Shown here in pieces: positions 1 through 9,248 of a stretch of 62,054 bases of DNA (the stretch's first letter is position 1; every line of letters begins with the position of its first letter). The position numbers were made by a program, and so were the translations under genes. Under the pieces are notes generated by a model, which saw only the letters and a program-made list of their open reading frames with translations, was not told the origin of the DNA and searched no databases. Source of the stretch: Halomonas sp. ALS9 (GTDB lineage Bacteria > Pseudomonadota > Gammaproteobacteria > Pseudomonadales > Halomonadaceae); the NCBI RefSeq assembly GCF_001651035.1, contig NZ_LXRG01000022.1, forward strand, positions 1-62,054, in the 5' to 3' direction.

Positions 1-21
1 CTCACACCTCACACCTCACAC
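1..21. repeat. Short tandem repeat, 7 bp x 3
   Basis: Three exact copies of CTCACAC abut the left edge of the window, so the array may continue outside it. It lies about 100 bp upstream of the first gene, and no function can be read from it. Confidence 0.8.
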
Positions 22-124
22 ATATATTCCATTTTGATCTTTAAATGGTTCTAAAAATAACTTTTTAGAATATAAGATTGGCTTCACAATACCCTCATGC
101 TTATTTGTTAAGGATGTGTTGGTT

Positions 125-1894
125 ATGTCGCTGGATGCTTGGATAGCGGTAGGGGTGGTGCTCACCATCTTCCCGTTGATGGCCTTTTCACGCCTGGGGC
201 CGGATATTATTTTGTTGGGCGCGGTTATTGTGCTAATGACGCTGGGGGTGATTGACCCCCAGCAGGCGCTGGGGGGCTTCTCTAATAGCGGCCTGTTTAC
301 CGTGGCGTTTATGTATGTACTGGTCGCCAGTATTCGCGAAACCGGCGGCATCGACCTGATCATTCGCTATGTGCTCAAACGGCCCAAAAGCGAGCGGGGC
401 GCGCTGGTTCGACTGCTGCTGCCGGTAGCCTCGCTTAGTGGCTTTGTCAATAATACCCCCGTCGTTGCTACCTATATCCCCGCGGTCATGAGCTGGAGCC
501 GTCGGCTGCGCTTGTCTCCCCAGCGGCTGCTGATGCCGCTTAGTTTCGCTTCTATCCTGGGTGGCACCATCACGCTATTTGGTACCAGCACCAACTTGGT
601 GGTGCATGGGTTGCTGCTGGAGCGCTACCCAGAGCTTGGCATGGGGCTGTTGGATTTGGCTTGGGTGGGTGTTCCTGTAGCCGTAGCAGGACTTGCCTAT
701 CTCATTTTGTTAGGGCCACGTCTGTTGCCCGCTCGGGAGGGGCTGGCCAATGCGTTCGCCAACCCGCGAGAGTTTACCATTGAAATGGAAGTCGACCCGG
801 CAGGTGTGCTGGTGGATCGCAGCGTCGAAGAGGCAGGACTACGCCACCTACAAGAGCTGTTTCTGGTCGAGATTGAGCGCGAGGGTAACGTGGTCAGCGT
901 GGTGGGGCCTGGCGAACAACTCAAAGGTGGTGACCGGCTGGTATTTGCAGGCACCTCTGATGCGGCGGTGGAGCTGCAGCAAATCCGCGGTTTGATCCCC
1001 TCCCGGGATGGCACTTCCAGTTTGGAGAAGGAGTTTAAAGAGCGTCGCTTGGTTGAGGCGGTGGTGTCTAACCAGTGCCAGTTTATTGGCCAGCGAATTC
1101 GCGATGGCCACTTTAGAACCTTGTATGGAGCCGCCGTGCTGGCGATCTGCCGTGGCGGTGAACGGGTTAAGGGCAATCTGGGGCAGGTGCGGCTGCAGCC
1201 CGCCGATGTGCTGCTGCTGGAAGCGCGGCCCCCGTTTATTGAGCGTCACCGCCAGTCACGGGACTTTTTGCTGATCAGTGAACTCAATGGCGCGGCGCGG
1301 CCGATCCATGAAAAAGCGCCGCTCGCCTGGGGCCTGCTGTTAGGTGCCGTGCTACTCGCCGCTTTCGGTGTGTTGAGCATGCTTAACGCGGCCATGCTGG
1401 GTGCCGCATTGGCGTTGATGACCGGCTGTTGTTCGGTGGGCGCTGCCAAGCGCGGCTTGGATACCCAGGTACTGCTCACCATTGCCGCCTCCTTTGGGGT
1501 GGGGGCGGCGTTGCAGAGTTCCGGTGCTGCCGGGGCGATCGGTGGCGGAGTATTGACTCTGGTGGCGGGTAATCCACTGTTGCTGTTAATCGGCACTTAC
1601 TGCGTGGTGGCGCTGCTTACCGAGCTGGTCACCAATAACGCTGCGGCGGTGATTATTTTCCCGGTGGTGATGAGCGCCGCGGAAAGCTTGGGCGTTAGCC
1701 CAATGCCCTATGTGGTGGCCGTCATGTTTGCCGCCTCGGCGAGCTTTTTAACCCCCATCGGCTATCAAACCAATTTGATGGTGTATGGCCCTGGGGGTTA
1801 CCGGGTGAGCGATTTTCTACGCCTGGGCAGTGGATTAAATATACTGACAGGTGCCATAGCGCTGGTGTTAATTCCCCTGGTATGGCCTTTTTAA
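125..1894 (+). CDS. SLC13-family permease with two RCK/TrkA-C domains
   Basis: An inner-membrane anion or sulfate/dicarboxylate-type permease of the DASS/SLC13 class. Two hydrophobic halves flank a soluble middle (about residues 205-380) that reads as two consecutive TrkA-C (RCK_C) domains. Each half carries a family signature: GTSTNLVVHG in the first and TPIGYQTNLMVYG in the second, typical of the substrate/Na+ hairpins. The ATG at 125 is preferred over the GTG at 116 because AAGGA at 110-114 lies 10 nt upstream of the ATG and only 1 nt from the GTG. Substrate cannot be deduced; sulfate or another small anion is plausible for this subfamily. The gene is monocistronic in appearance. Confidence 0.88.
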   Translation: MSLDAWIAVGVVLTIFPLMAFSRLGPDIILLGAVIVLMTLGVIDPQQALGGFSNSGLFTVAFMYVLVASIRETGGIDLIIRYVLKRPKSERGALVRLLLPVASLSGFVNNTPVVATYIPAVMSWSRRLRLSPQRLLMPLSFASILGGTITLFGTSTNLVVHGLLLERYPELGMGLLDLAWVGVPVAVAGLAYLILLGPRLLPAREGLANAFANPREFTIEMEVDPAGVLVDRSVEEAGLRHLQELFLVEIEREGNVVSVVGPGEQLKGGDRLVFAGTSDAAVELQQIRGLIPSRDGTSSLEKEFKERRLVEAVVSNQCQFIGQRIRDGHFRTLYGAAVLAICRGGERVKGNLGQVRLQPADVLLLEARPPFIERHRQSRDFLLISELNGAARPIHEKAPLAWGLLLGAVLLAAFGVLSMLNAAMLGAALALMTGCCSVGAAKRGLDTQVLLTIAASFGVGAALQSSGAAGAIGGGVLTLVAGNPLLLLIGTYCVVALLTELVTNNAAAVIIFPVVMSAAESLGVSPMPYVVAVMFAASASFLTPIGYQTNLMVYGPGGYRVSDFLRLGSGLNILTGAIALVLIPLVWPF

Positions 1895-1984
1895 GTGGGC
1901 TGTGACTATTTTAGGCGCTCTCCCGCTCGCTGTTAACGCAGGTTTGCGCTAGGGTGGCCCTTTTTGCATAAGGAATACGACGTT

Positions 1985-2650
1985 ATGACTGCTCCTGGCG
2001 AACTGATTATTGAGCCGAAAGATGGTCAACCCGCCGATGCCTGTGTGTTCATTATTCACGGCTTAGGCGCGGATGGGCACGATTTTGAACCGCTGGTGCC
2101 AGCACTGGCGCTGCCAAAAGATTCCCACGTGCGCTTTATCATGCCCCATGCGCCACGCCTGCCGGTGACGATTAATGGCGGCATGGTGATGCCCGCCTGG
2201 TACGATATTCTCGCCATGGACTTGGGGCGTCGGGTTGATGAGGTTCAGCTCAAGAAATCCGCTGAGCGCATCCAAGCGCTGATTCAAGAGCAGATTGACC
2301 AGGGGATCGATAGCCAGCGCATTATTGTCGCGGGCTTTTCGCAGGGTGGCGCGGTTGCCTACCACGCCGCGTTGACTTTTCCCGCGCCGCTGGGTGGCTT
2401 GTTAGCCATGTCGACCTACTTCGCGACCGCCGACAATATCGACCTTGCAGAAGCTAACCGCCAGATTCCTGTGGAAGTTCAGCACGGTAACTTTGACCCC
2501 ATTGTGCCTGAAAGCCTGGGACGTAGCGGCGCCGAGCGCTTAAAAGAGATGGGCTACGCGGTCAACTATCGCCAATACCCTATGGCCCATGCGCTCTGCC
2601 CCCAGCAGGTCAATGATATCGGCAAATGGTTGAGTTCTCGCCTAAACTAA
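1985..2650 (+). CDS. Phospholipase/carboxylesterase family alpha/beta hydrolase
   Basis: A cytoplasmic serine esterase of the short carboxylesterase (abhydrolase_2) family; about 220 residues is the usual length. The N-terminal HGLGADG oxyanion segment, the nucleophile elbow GFSQGG, the acid residue in GNFDPIVP and the histidine in YPMAHALCP together give a complete Ser-Asp-His triad. The ATG at 1985 is chosen over the upstream TTG at 1964 because AAGGAA at 1970-1975 sits 9 nt before it. Members hydrolyse short acyl esters or lysophospholipids; the physiological substrate is unknown. It stands alone between the permease and the antiporter cluster. Confidence 0.9.
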   Translation: MTAPGELIIEPKDGQPADACVFIIHGLGADGHDFEPLVPALALPKDSHVRFIMPHAPRLPVTINGGMVMPAWYDILAMDLGRRVDEVQLKKSAERIQALIQEQIDQGIDSQRIIVAGFSQGGAVAYHAALTFPAPLGGLLAMSTYFATADNIDLAEANRQIPVEVQHGNFDPIVPESLGRSGAERLKEMGYAVNYRQYPMAHALCPQQVNDIGKWLSSRLN

Positions 2651-2696
2651 GCGCCTATTCCTATTCGTGACCGATGCAAGGATGTAGCGAAAACGA

Positions 2697-3395
2697 ATGA
2701 TAGCTTTCTTTGATGCGATGAAACCTCTTGATGCAATGGAAATACTGCTGGCGCTGTGCCTGACGGCGTCGGCACTAGTGTGCCTGTTTGATCGCCACTT
2801 GCTGCGTGCCTGCTGCTTTTTTGTCGCCTTTGCGGCTTCAATGACGCTGGCTTGGTGGTGGCTAGAGGCTCCCTGGCTCGCCGCTGTCGAATTGGTGTTG
2901 GGCGTTGCGCTAACCGGGGCCTGTTTTTTTTATGCCCTGGGCCACGTTTTACCCGGCGTTTCATCCCCTCTCGAGCGGGATAGATTTAGCGAGCCCTGGC
3001 CGCGGGTGGCGATGCGCGTGTTCTTGGCGCTGGCCTGGTTTGTCATGGTCGGTGCCGCCATTCGCTATGTTATCGCTGACATGGCGTATTCACCTTCACA
3101 GCATCCGCTGCTGCTTGCGGGCGTGGTGATTGCCGCCAGCGCTCTGGGGGCGTTTGCATTACATCGCCATTTGCTGCGCCGGTTGCTAGCGTTCAATATT
3201 CTCGGCTCGGGGGTATTTATGCTGCTGGCCGGTGTGGCGGGCACCTCGGCGTCTGCCCAGGCGTTAATTAGCGTCGGGCTGCTAGTCGCCTGGCTGGGAA
3301 GCATGCTGGGTGCGCTGCTGATTAGACAGCTTTTGCATCTGGAAGGGGTCGAAGCCTTAGGGCGCGACGGTAAGCGCAAGGAGAGCGCTACATGA
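2697..3395 (+). CDS. Mrp/Mbh-type antiporter subunit, DUF4040 (MrpB/MbhD-like) fused to a NuoK/MnhC-like domain
   Basis: A membrane subunit of a cation/proton antiporter-like complex. Residues 10-90 form three hydrophobic helices resembling the DUF4040 segment of MrpA/MbhD. After a polar linker (about 90-105), four further helices follow, the last three of which (about 150-215) look like NuoK/MnhC, the small three-helix subunit. It overlaps the next gene by 4 bp, so translation is probably coupled. AAGGA at 2678-2682 is 14 nt from this ATG, which is long; a start at 2718 is possible. The fusion assignment is by pattern, not alignment, and is the least certain in the cluster. Confidence 0.6.
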   Translation: MIAFFDAMKPLDAMEILLALCLTASALVCLFDRHLLRACCFFVAFAASMTLAWWWLEAPWLAAVELVLGVALTGACFFYALGHVLPGVSSPLERDRFSEPWPRVAMRVFLALAWFVMVGAAIRYVIADMAYSPSQHPLLLAGVVIAASALGAFALHRHLLRRLLAFNILGSGVFMLLAGVAGTSASAQALISVGLLVAWLGSMLGALLIRQLLHLEGVEALGRDGKRKESAT

Positions 3396-4882
3396 TTTGG
3401 CGCTTTGGCCTTTTCGATAGCACCTTTGAACCTCTTGCTAGCACCCATTGGGCGCTGTTAGCTGCGCTTGGCTTGCCGCTGCTGCTAGGTCTCTTAGCTG
3501 CACTATTTCCTCCTAAACGAGCCTTTCCCGTTGCGCTGGCGAGCCTGCCAATATTGGCGTCCGGGTGGATGTTGCTATCTGCTTATGACCAGGCGGGTCT
3601 GCTCCGTTGGCAGTGGGAAATAGCCGGTGTTCACTTATCGCTCCGCTTAAACGGGCTGAGCGTGCTGCTGCTGTTAATGACCCAGGTGATCGGCGTTGCT
3701 GCGGCGCTTTATACACCTGGCTATCTGCGCTTAAGCGAAGCCGGGCCATTGGCACGCTGGCTGTGGCCGCTGATGGGCGTTGTGCTGAGTGCGCTGTCGT
3801 TAATTTGGCTGGCCACCGATCTGCTGACCCTTTACCTAGCACTGGAACTGATGGGCTTGGCGGCGGTGGGTATGCTGCTGTTATCGGGAAAGGTGCCCGC
3901 GCTAGTGGCGGGAATGCGCTATTTGCTGTTGGCGCTGGTAGGCTCGCTCACCTATCTACTCGGGGTCGCGCTGATTTTAGGCCACTGGGGTCGATTGGAT
4001 CTGCAGGGCTTGGCTGATGTTATAGAGCCTGGCCCGGTGGCATGGTTCGCCGCCGCCCTGATCGGCACTGGTCTGGCCTTAAAAGCGGCAATGTTTCCGC
4101 TGCATGCCTGGCTGACCCCGGTGCATGAGAGTGCCTGGACACCCGTGAGCGCGTTGCATGCCGCGCTGGTGATCAAAGCGTCGCTGTTTATACTGCTGCA
4201 GCTGTGGAGCATTCTACTCCCTGAAACCTTCTACGCCCCGCGTGTTATCGCCTGGTTAGGCCTACTGGCGATTGTATGGGGCGGATTGCTGGCATGGCGT
4301 ACTGATTCGCTTAAAACCCTGGTTGCTTCGTCCACCGTGGCCCAGTTGGGCTACCTGATGGTGGCTTTTCCACTGCTGCTGGGGCCAAATATCGAACCGC
4401 TGCCCCGGGCGTTAGCTTGGGAAGGGTTCTGGCTGCAGCTAATGGGCCACGCCTTTGCCAAAGCCGCCATGTTTATGGCAGCAGGCAACCTAATACTGGC
4501 CACCGGTGAGAGCACGCTCAAAGGCTTGGCGGGTACCAGCCGCCGTTTGCCGCTGTCACTGCTGGTGTTTGGCATCGCCTCTATCACGCTAATGGGCCTT
4601 CCGCCCAGTGCTGGCTTTACGGCCAAATGGATGCTGCTGCAAGCGATGATCATCACCCAGCAGTGGTGGGCGGTGGCGGCGTTATTAACCGGCACGCTAT
4701 TAACCGCGGCCTATATATTCCGCCTGTTTCGTTACTCGTTTGACGAAACAGCTCCTCGCCATCGTTACCAACCTCTGGCGCCCGGTATGGATCTGATCGC
4801 ACTAACGCTGGCCCTGATTGCGTTCGCCCTAGGACTATTGGCGCATTTTCCGCTGGAATTGATGCATGGAGGTAGCCCATGA
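3392..4882 (+). CDS. Proton-conducting antiporter subunit (MrpD/NuoN-like)
   Basis: A polytopic proton-translocating subunit of the Mrp/complex I antiporter family (proton_antipo_M). About 14 hydrophobic helices are visible. The central signature is present: a lysine in GLALKAAMFPLHAWL followed by SALHAALVIKAS, the two conserved lysine-bearing helices of the proton channel. A conserved Glu sits in LALELMGLAAVG. It overlaps its neighbours by 4 bp on both sides (ATGA-type junctions), so it belongs to one operon of four genes. No quinone- or NADH-binding subunit lies nearby, which points to a secondary Na+(K+)/H+ antiporter or a cation-linked module rather than complex I. Confidence 0.85.
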   Translation: MIWRFGLFDSTFEPLASTHWALLAALGLPLLLGLLAALFPPKRAFPVALASLPILASGWMLLSAYDQAGLLRWQWEIAGVHLSLRLNGLSVLLLLMTQVIGVAAALYTPGYLRLSEAGPLARWLWPLMGVVLSALSLIWLATDLLTLYLALELMGLAAVGMLLLSGKVPALVAGMRYLLLALVGSLTYLLGVALILGHWGRLDLQGLADVIEPGPVAWFAAALIGTGLALKAAMFPLHAWLTPVHESAWTPVSALHAALVIKASLFILLQLWSILLPETFYAPRVIAWLGLLAIVWGGLLAWRTDSLKTLVASSTVAQLGYLMVAFPLLLGPNIEPLPRALAWEGFWLQLMGHAFAKAAMFMAAGNLILATGESTLKGLAGTSRRLPLSLLVFGIASITLMGLPPSAGFTAKWMLLQAMIITQQWWAVAALLTGTLLTAAYIFRLFRYSFDETAPRHRYQPLAPGMDLIALTLALIAFALGLLAHFPLELMHGGSP

Positions 4883-6384
4883 ACGCCGCCTGGTTACCGC
4901 TGACCGCTTTGGCGACCTCGCTCCTGGTGGTGGTGATTATTTTTGCGCTGCCGGAAGACGCCAGACGACTACGCACCACGATCAACCTCGCGGCGGCAGT
5001 GGTTAAGATTATTTTGGTTATGCTGATGGTCAGGCGAGTAGCCGCAGGTCATGAGGATATTTTTAGCTTTCAGGTAGTCGGGGGTGTTGATTTCGTACTG
5101 CGCAGCGATGCGCTAGGGGTGATGTTCGCCGGGTTATCGTCACTGCTGTGGCTATGCACCACGGTTTATGCCATCGGCTATCTGGAAGGTTCTGCCAACA
5201 GGAAGCGCTTTTTTGGCTTTTTCAGCCTGTGCGTTGCGAGCACCATCGGCATTGCCCTCGCCGATAACCTGTTTACCTTTCTGATTTTCTACGAAATGTT
5301 GACGCTCTCCACCTACCCACTGGTGGTTCACAAGGGGACGCAGCAAGCCCTCAATGCGGGACGTGTCTATTTACGCTATACGCTAAGCGCCGGTGTGGTG
5401 CTGCTACTGGGGGCGGTGCTGTTGTATAGCCTGACCGGGGATCAATCGTTCTCTTCAGAAGAAGGCTTGGGCGACTATGTGAACGATCACCGCGGCCTGC
5501 TAACGCTGATATTTGCCCTCTTGGTAGGCGGGTTGGCGGTAAAAGCGGCCATGGTGCCGCTGCACGGCTGGCTACCCAGAGCGATGGTGGCCCCCGCACC
5601 GGTGAGTGCGCTGCTGCACGCGGTCGCGGTGGTGAAGGCGGGCGCATTTGGCATTTTGCGGGTGGTTTACGACCTGTTTGGCATTGAGCTGAGCGTGGAG
5701 CTGGGCGTTATCACCGCCTTAGCGGTAGCGGCCTCTATTACGATTATCTATGGCTCGTTAAGGGCGATTGCTCAAGAGGAGCTCAAACCACGCCTAGCGT
5801 TCTCCACCGTCAGCCAGGTCTCCTACGTCATACTCGGTATAGGCTTATTCGGCCCGTTTGGCACCGTTGGTGCTTTAGCCCACTTGCTGCATCAGGGCCT
5901 AATGAAGGTCACGCTGTTCTTCTGTGCAGGTAACTATGCCGAAGAGCTGGGGATTCATCGCATCGATGAAATGGACGGCGCCGGTAAGCGCATGCCGTTG
6001 ACCAGCATTGCATTTACTATCGGCGCGTTAGGCATGATTGGCCTTCCCCCGGTGGCGGGTTTTATTACCAAGTGGTATCTCGGGGTTGGCGCGATTCAGG
6101 CTGAGATGTACTGGGTCGTCGCTGTGCTAGTGGCGAGCAGCACACTCAATGCCATGTACTTTTTACCCATTGTGCACCGCTTATGGTTCCGTTCAGGGCC
6201 CTCCCATGGCAAAGGGAGTTGGCCCAAAGAGCAGCGTCTAGGCCGTTTTGAAACCCATGGCTGGCTGCTTTTGCCCATGGTGTTTACCGCCATGGCCAGC
6301 CTGGGCGCTGGGCTATTTGCCGGGCTTCCCTTTAGCCCCTTGGATTGGGCGGCTCGGGTAGCCATCGGGGAGTACCTGCCATGA
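4879..6384 (+). CDS. Proton-conducting antiporter subunit (MrpD-like, second copy)
   Basis: A paralogue of the preceding gene with the same fold of about 14 helices and the proton-channel signature KAAMVPLHGWLPRAM followed by SALLHAVAVVKAG. The helix-5 glutamate region reads FLIFYEMLTLSTYPLVVH, very typical of the MrpD/NuoM class. The start overlaps the stop of the upstream gene by 4 bp and its own stop overlaps the next ATG (ATGA at 6381-6384). Of the three large subunits here this one is the closest to canonical MnhD. It works in the inner membrane; ion specificity cannot be read from sequence. Confidence 0.87.
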   Translation: MNAAWLPLTALATSLLVVVIIFALPEDARRLRTTINLAAAVVKIILVMLMVRRVAAGHEDIFSFQVVGGVDFVLRSDALGVMFAGLSSLLWLCTTVYAIGYLEGSANRKRFFGFFSLCVASTIGIALADNLFTFLIFYEMLTLSTYPLVVHKGTQQALNAGRVYLRYTLSAGVVLLLGAVLLYSLTGDQSFSSEEGLGDYVNDHRGLLTLIFALLVGGLAVKAAMVPLHGWLPRAMVAPAPVSALLHAVAVVKAGAFGILRVVYDLFGIELSVELGVITALAVAASITIIYGSLRAIAQEELKPRLAFSTVSQVSYVILGIGLFGPFGTVGALAHLLHQGLMKVTLFFCAGNYAEELGIHRIDEMDGAGKRMPLTSIAFTIGALGMIGLPPVAGFITKWYLGVGAIQAEMYWVVAVLVASSTLNAMYFLPIVHRLWFRSGPSHGKGSWPKEQRLGRFETHGWLLLPMVFTAMASLGAGLFAGLPFSPLDWAARVAIGEYLP

Positions 6385-8153
6385 TGACGCTGCTGCTCGC
6401 CCTGACGCTACTTTGGCCACTGGTCGTCGTCGGCTGGACGCTATGTAACGCCTATCGCATTTCCGCTGCCCGGCGTGGCTACTTTTCGGTGCTATGGCTA
6501 AGCGCTAGTTGGCCAGCGCTGCTGTTAGCCTACGGCGGCGAAGCGCAGTGGACGATGGATGCCTGGATGCTGGGCGGTGAATGGCCGCTAAACTCGCTAA
6601 GCCGCCCGTGGCTTGCGTTTACCGCGCTGCTCTGGAGCCTGGCGGCGTTTCATGCCAGGGGCTATTTTGCAGCGGAGCAGGCGAAGGCTCAGGACGGTGA
6701 TCAAGACGCCGAGCGGCGCCTGTTGCGCTTGGCGCTGTTGTGGCCGCTGACGCTGCTCGGCAACGTGCTGCTGATTATTGCCCAGGATATCGCCAGCTTT
6801 TATCTAGGCTTTGCGCTGATGACCTTCGCCGCCTACGCCCTCGTAGTGCATAGCGGTTCACAGGAAGCACGGCTGGGGGCAAAGGCCTATTTGATATTAG
6901 CCGTGGTGGGAGAAGGGCTTATTCTTGGTGGCTTTCTCTGGGCGGCCGGGGAAGCCGATACGCTTACGCTACAAGGGGTACGCGAAGGTATTTTAGTCGC
7001 TGAGCAAGGCGCATGGATGGCCACTTTGCTGTGCTTGGGTTTTGGTGTGAAAGCAGGCGTTATCGGCCTGCACGTATGGCTACCACTGGCCCACCCGGTG
7101 GCACCGGCGCCCGCCAGTGCGGTACTGAGTGGGGCGATGATTAAGGCAGGGCTATTGGGCTGGATCAGTGTGCTGCCGCTGGGTGATGAACAGGTGTCAT
7201 CATCGCTAGCCCAGTTTGGCAACCTGATGCTGATGGCGGGGCTTGCGGCTGCCTTTGGCGCCGCGCTGTATGGGGTTTTTCAGCGCCATCCCAAAGCCGT
7301 GTTGGCCTACTCCAGTATCAGCCAGATGGGCATGATGACCGCGCTGGTGGCCATGGGCTTAGTCGCCCCAGAGGTATGGCCGCTGCTATGGCCAGGCTTG
7401 GTGCTGTTTGCTGCCCATCACGCGCTGGCCAAAGGCGCATTGTTTATGGGTACTAGTATCAGCGAGCACCTACCCCGCTGGCCGCTGCCGTTGATATGGG
7501 CATTGCTAGCGCTTCCGGGAATATCATTGGCAGGTACCATTGGCGCAGGCCTGGTCAGCAAGTGGGGCGTGAAGAGTCCGCTCTATGAAATGCACCATGA
7601 GTCCTTGATCAAACTGCTCAGTTGGGCTGCAGTTGGCACTGCGGCACTGGTGAGTGTTGCCTTATGGCGTCAGTGGCAGCAGCGCCATCAAGGGGGCAGT
7701 AACCGCGAGCAGTGGAGTGCCTGGTTAGTCGCCATCGCTGCAGCGCTGTTAACGCCGCTTTGGCTTCCCCTTCCTGCAGGAAGCATCGAGATACCGCTGC
7801 TGAAAGAGTGGCTCGGAATCATGTGGCCCTTGCCGGTAGGGGTTGTGTTCGCCGCGATGGGCTGGCTACTAACGCGGCCGCTGAAGGGTAAATCGCTCCC
7901 CGCAGGCGACCTATGGTGGCTTTACGCGGGTATTGTAGTCGCTGTGCTGGTGCCATTACGCTGGTTCGGGCACTGCTGCGCCCAGATGAAAGCGACGAGC
8001 GTGGCAACCGCACAACAAACCGAAGAAACGTTGATGGGGCATTTAACGCGGCTGTTATCGGCCGAGTCCTGGTTGCGTCACCATGCCAGTGGCTTGATGA
8101 TGGTGCTTGCCGTATTGCTTGCGGCGCTACTGATGTGGGAAGGCCAGCGATGA
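6381..8153 (+). CDS. Proton-conducting antiporter subunit (NuoL/MrpA-like core)
   Basis: The third large antiporter-type subunit in the operon, about 590 residues. The channel motif reads GVKAGVIGLHVWLPLAHP and then SAVLSGAMIKAG. The C-terminal extension (about residues 470-590) adds further helices, reminiscent of NuoL/HyfB rather than MnhD, but without the long C-terminal domain of full MrpA. The ATG at 6381 overlaps the upstream stop and has GGGGAG at 6367-6372, 8 nt upstream; an open frame continues upstream to 6345 but lacks such support. With its neighbours it would form a membrane arm of three channel modules plus one small-subunit fusion. Confidence 0.84.
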   Translation: MMTLLLALTLLWPLVVVGWTLCNAYRISAARRGYFSVLWLSASWPALLLAYGGEAQWTMDAWMLGGEWPLNSLSRPWLAFTALLWSLAAFHARGYFAAEQAKAQDGDQDAERRLLRLALLWPLTLLGNVLLIIAQDIASFYLGFALMTFAAYALVVHSGSQEARLGAKAYLILAVVGEGLILGGFLWAAGEADTLTLQGVREGILVAEQGAWMATLLCLGFGVKAGVIGLHVWLPLAHPVAPAPASAVLSGAMIKAGLLGWISVLPLGDEQVSSSLAQFGNLMLMAGLAAAFGAALYGVFQRHPKAVLAYSSISQMGMMTALVAMGLVAPEVWPLLWPGLVLFAAHHALAKGALFMGTSISEHLPRWPLPLIWALLALPGISLAGTIGAGLVSKWGVKSPLYEMHHESLIKLLSWAAVGTAALVSVALWRQWQQRHQGGSNREQWSAWLVAIAAALLTPLWLPLPAGSIEIPLLKEWLGIMWPLPVGVVFAAMGWLLTRPLKGKSLPAGDLWWLYAGIVVAVLVPLRWFGHCCAQMKATSVATAQQTEETLMGHLTRLLSAESWLRHHASGLMMVLAVLLAALLMWEGQR

Positions 8154-8189
8154 GACGACTGTTTGCAATGTGCTTGTCAGGAGCCTGCT

Positions 8190-9176
8190 ATGAGTAAGCT
8201 CTCGCGCGGTCGCCGCGCGCAGGTACCCGCTGATATCCCGCAACGTGGCTGGCAGGATATTGCCTGGCGGGTAGTGCGCGCCGCGCGCCGTAACCGCCTT
8301 ACTATGCTGGCCGCCGGTGTGGCTTTCTACGCCTTATTGGCGTTGTTTCCTACCATTGCAGCGGTCATTTCTCTTTGGGGGTTGCTGTTTGATCCTTATG
8401 AAGCTGGCCAGCAGTTGTACGAAATTAGCCGCTTTATGCCACCGGATGCTGCCGAGTTAATCGATAAGCAGGCCCAACAGGTCGTTGAGAGTGCGGAGTC
8501 AGGTAACTTTCTAGGTGCTCTCGCCGGGTTGCTGATTGCCATGTTTATCGCTTCCAAAGGGGTGGCGGTATTGGTGATTGGCCTTAATGTAGTCTACGGC
8601 GAAAGCGAAAAGCGCAGCCTGTTACATCGCAGTACGGTATTGGTATCGCTGACCTTTGGCTTGATTTTTATGACCCTGGTCTCGCTGGCTTTTATTGCTA
8701 TCGTGCCGGTGGTCGTCAACGCCCTGGCGATTGACCAACCGCTGAATCGAATACTGCAGTGGCTGCGCTGGCCTGCACTATTGTTGATGATGAGTATGCT
8801 GATTGCGCTGCTCTACCGCTACGCGCCCTATCGACGTTCAGCCCAGTGGAGCTGGTTAAGCTATGGCACGCTGTTGGCAACGGTGATGTGGCTGTTAGGT
8901 TCCGGCGGGCTTTCGCTCTATGTGCGCTACTTCTCTACCTTTAGTGAGCTGTACGGCTCATTGGGAGCGGTGGTGGCGCTAATGTTATGGTTCTGGCTCT
9001 CCGCCTTTGTGGTGCTGTTTGGTGCGGAAGTTAACTGTGAGATGGAGCGCCAAACCTTCACCGACACCACCATTGGCGAGGCGCGCCCGTTGGGTGAGCG
9101 GGAGGCGTTTGCCGCGGATACCATTGGCGCCCCTCAGCCATTGAAGGGCTCAACCGGTAACACTGAGACTGAATAA
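8190..9176 (+). CDS. YihY/BrkB family inner-membrane protein
   Basis: A member of the YihY/virulence factor BrkB family (long misannotated as RNase BN), about 330 residues with six hydrophobic segments. The family opening AAGVAFYALLALFPTIAAVISLWGL-type region is recognisable after a basic N-terminus, as is the late LYVRYFSTFSELYGSLGAV-type segment. AGGAG at 8179-8183, 6 nt before the ATG at 8190, fixes the start. It begins 36 bp after the antiporter operon and may be cotranscribed with it. Function in the family is unresolved; a role in envelope or osmotic physiology would fit the neighbours but is inference. Confidence 0.88.
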   Translation: MSKLSRGRRAQVPADIPQRGWQDIAWRVVRAARRNRLTMLAAGVAFYALLALFPTIAAVISLWGLLFDPYEAGQQLYEISRFMPPDAAELIDKQAQQVVESAESGNFLGALAGLLIAMFIASKGVAVLVIGLNVVYGESEKRSLLHRSTVLVSLTFGLIFMTLVSLAFIAIVPVVVNALAIDQPLNRILQWLRWPALLLMMSMLIALLYRYAPYRRSAQWSWLSYGTLLATVMWLLGSGGLSLYVRYFSTFSELYGSLGAVVALMLWFWLSAFVVLFGAEVNCEMERQTFTDTTIGEARPLGEREAFAADTIGAPQPLKGSTGNTETE

Positions 9177-9178
9177 CC

Positions 9179-9214
9179 CCCACCCTTTGTTAGCGGTGGG
9201 AGGTGGTGGGTTTT
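9179..9214 (+). terminator. Possible Rho-independent terminator after the BrkB gene
   Basis: CCCACC (9179-9184) can pair with GGTGGG (9205-9210), which is followed by TTTT. An alternative pairing with GGTGGG at 9195-9200 exists. The loop is long and the stem short, so this is weak. Confidence 0.35.
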
Positions 9215-9248
9215 AACAAGCAGGTTTAAAGAAGAGGGCTTAAAGAAG

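Noticed and set aside
1895..1984. Terminator AGGG-TGG-CCCT with T-run after the SLC13 gene
   Set aside because: Stem of only 4 bp, directly in the leader of the esterase gene; too weak to claim.
2697..8153. Respiratory complex I, hydrogenase or DabAB inorganic-carbon pump
   Set aside because: No NADH-, quinone- or NiFe-binding subunits and no DUF2309 (DabA) gene are adjacent; only antiporter-type membrane subunits are present.
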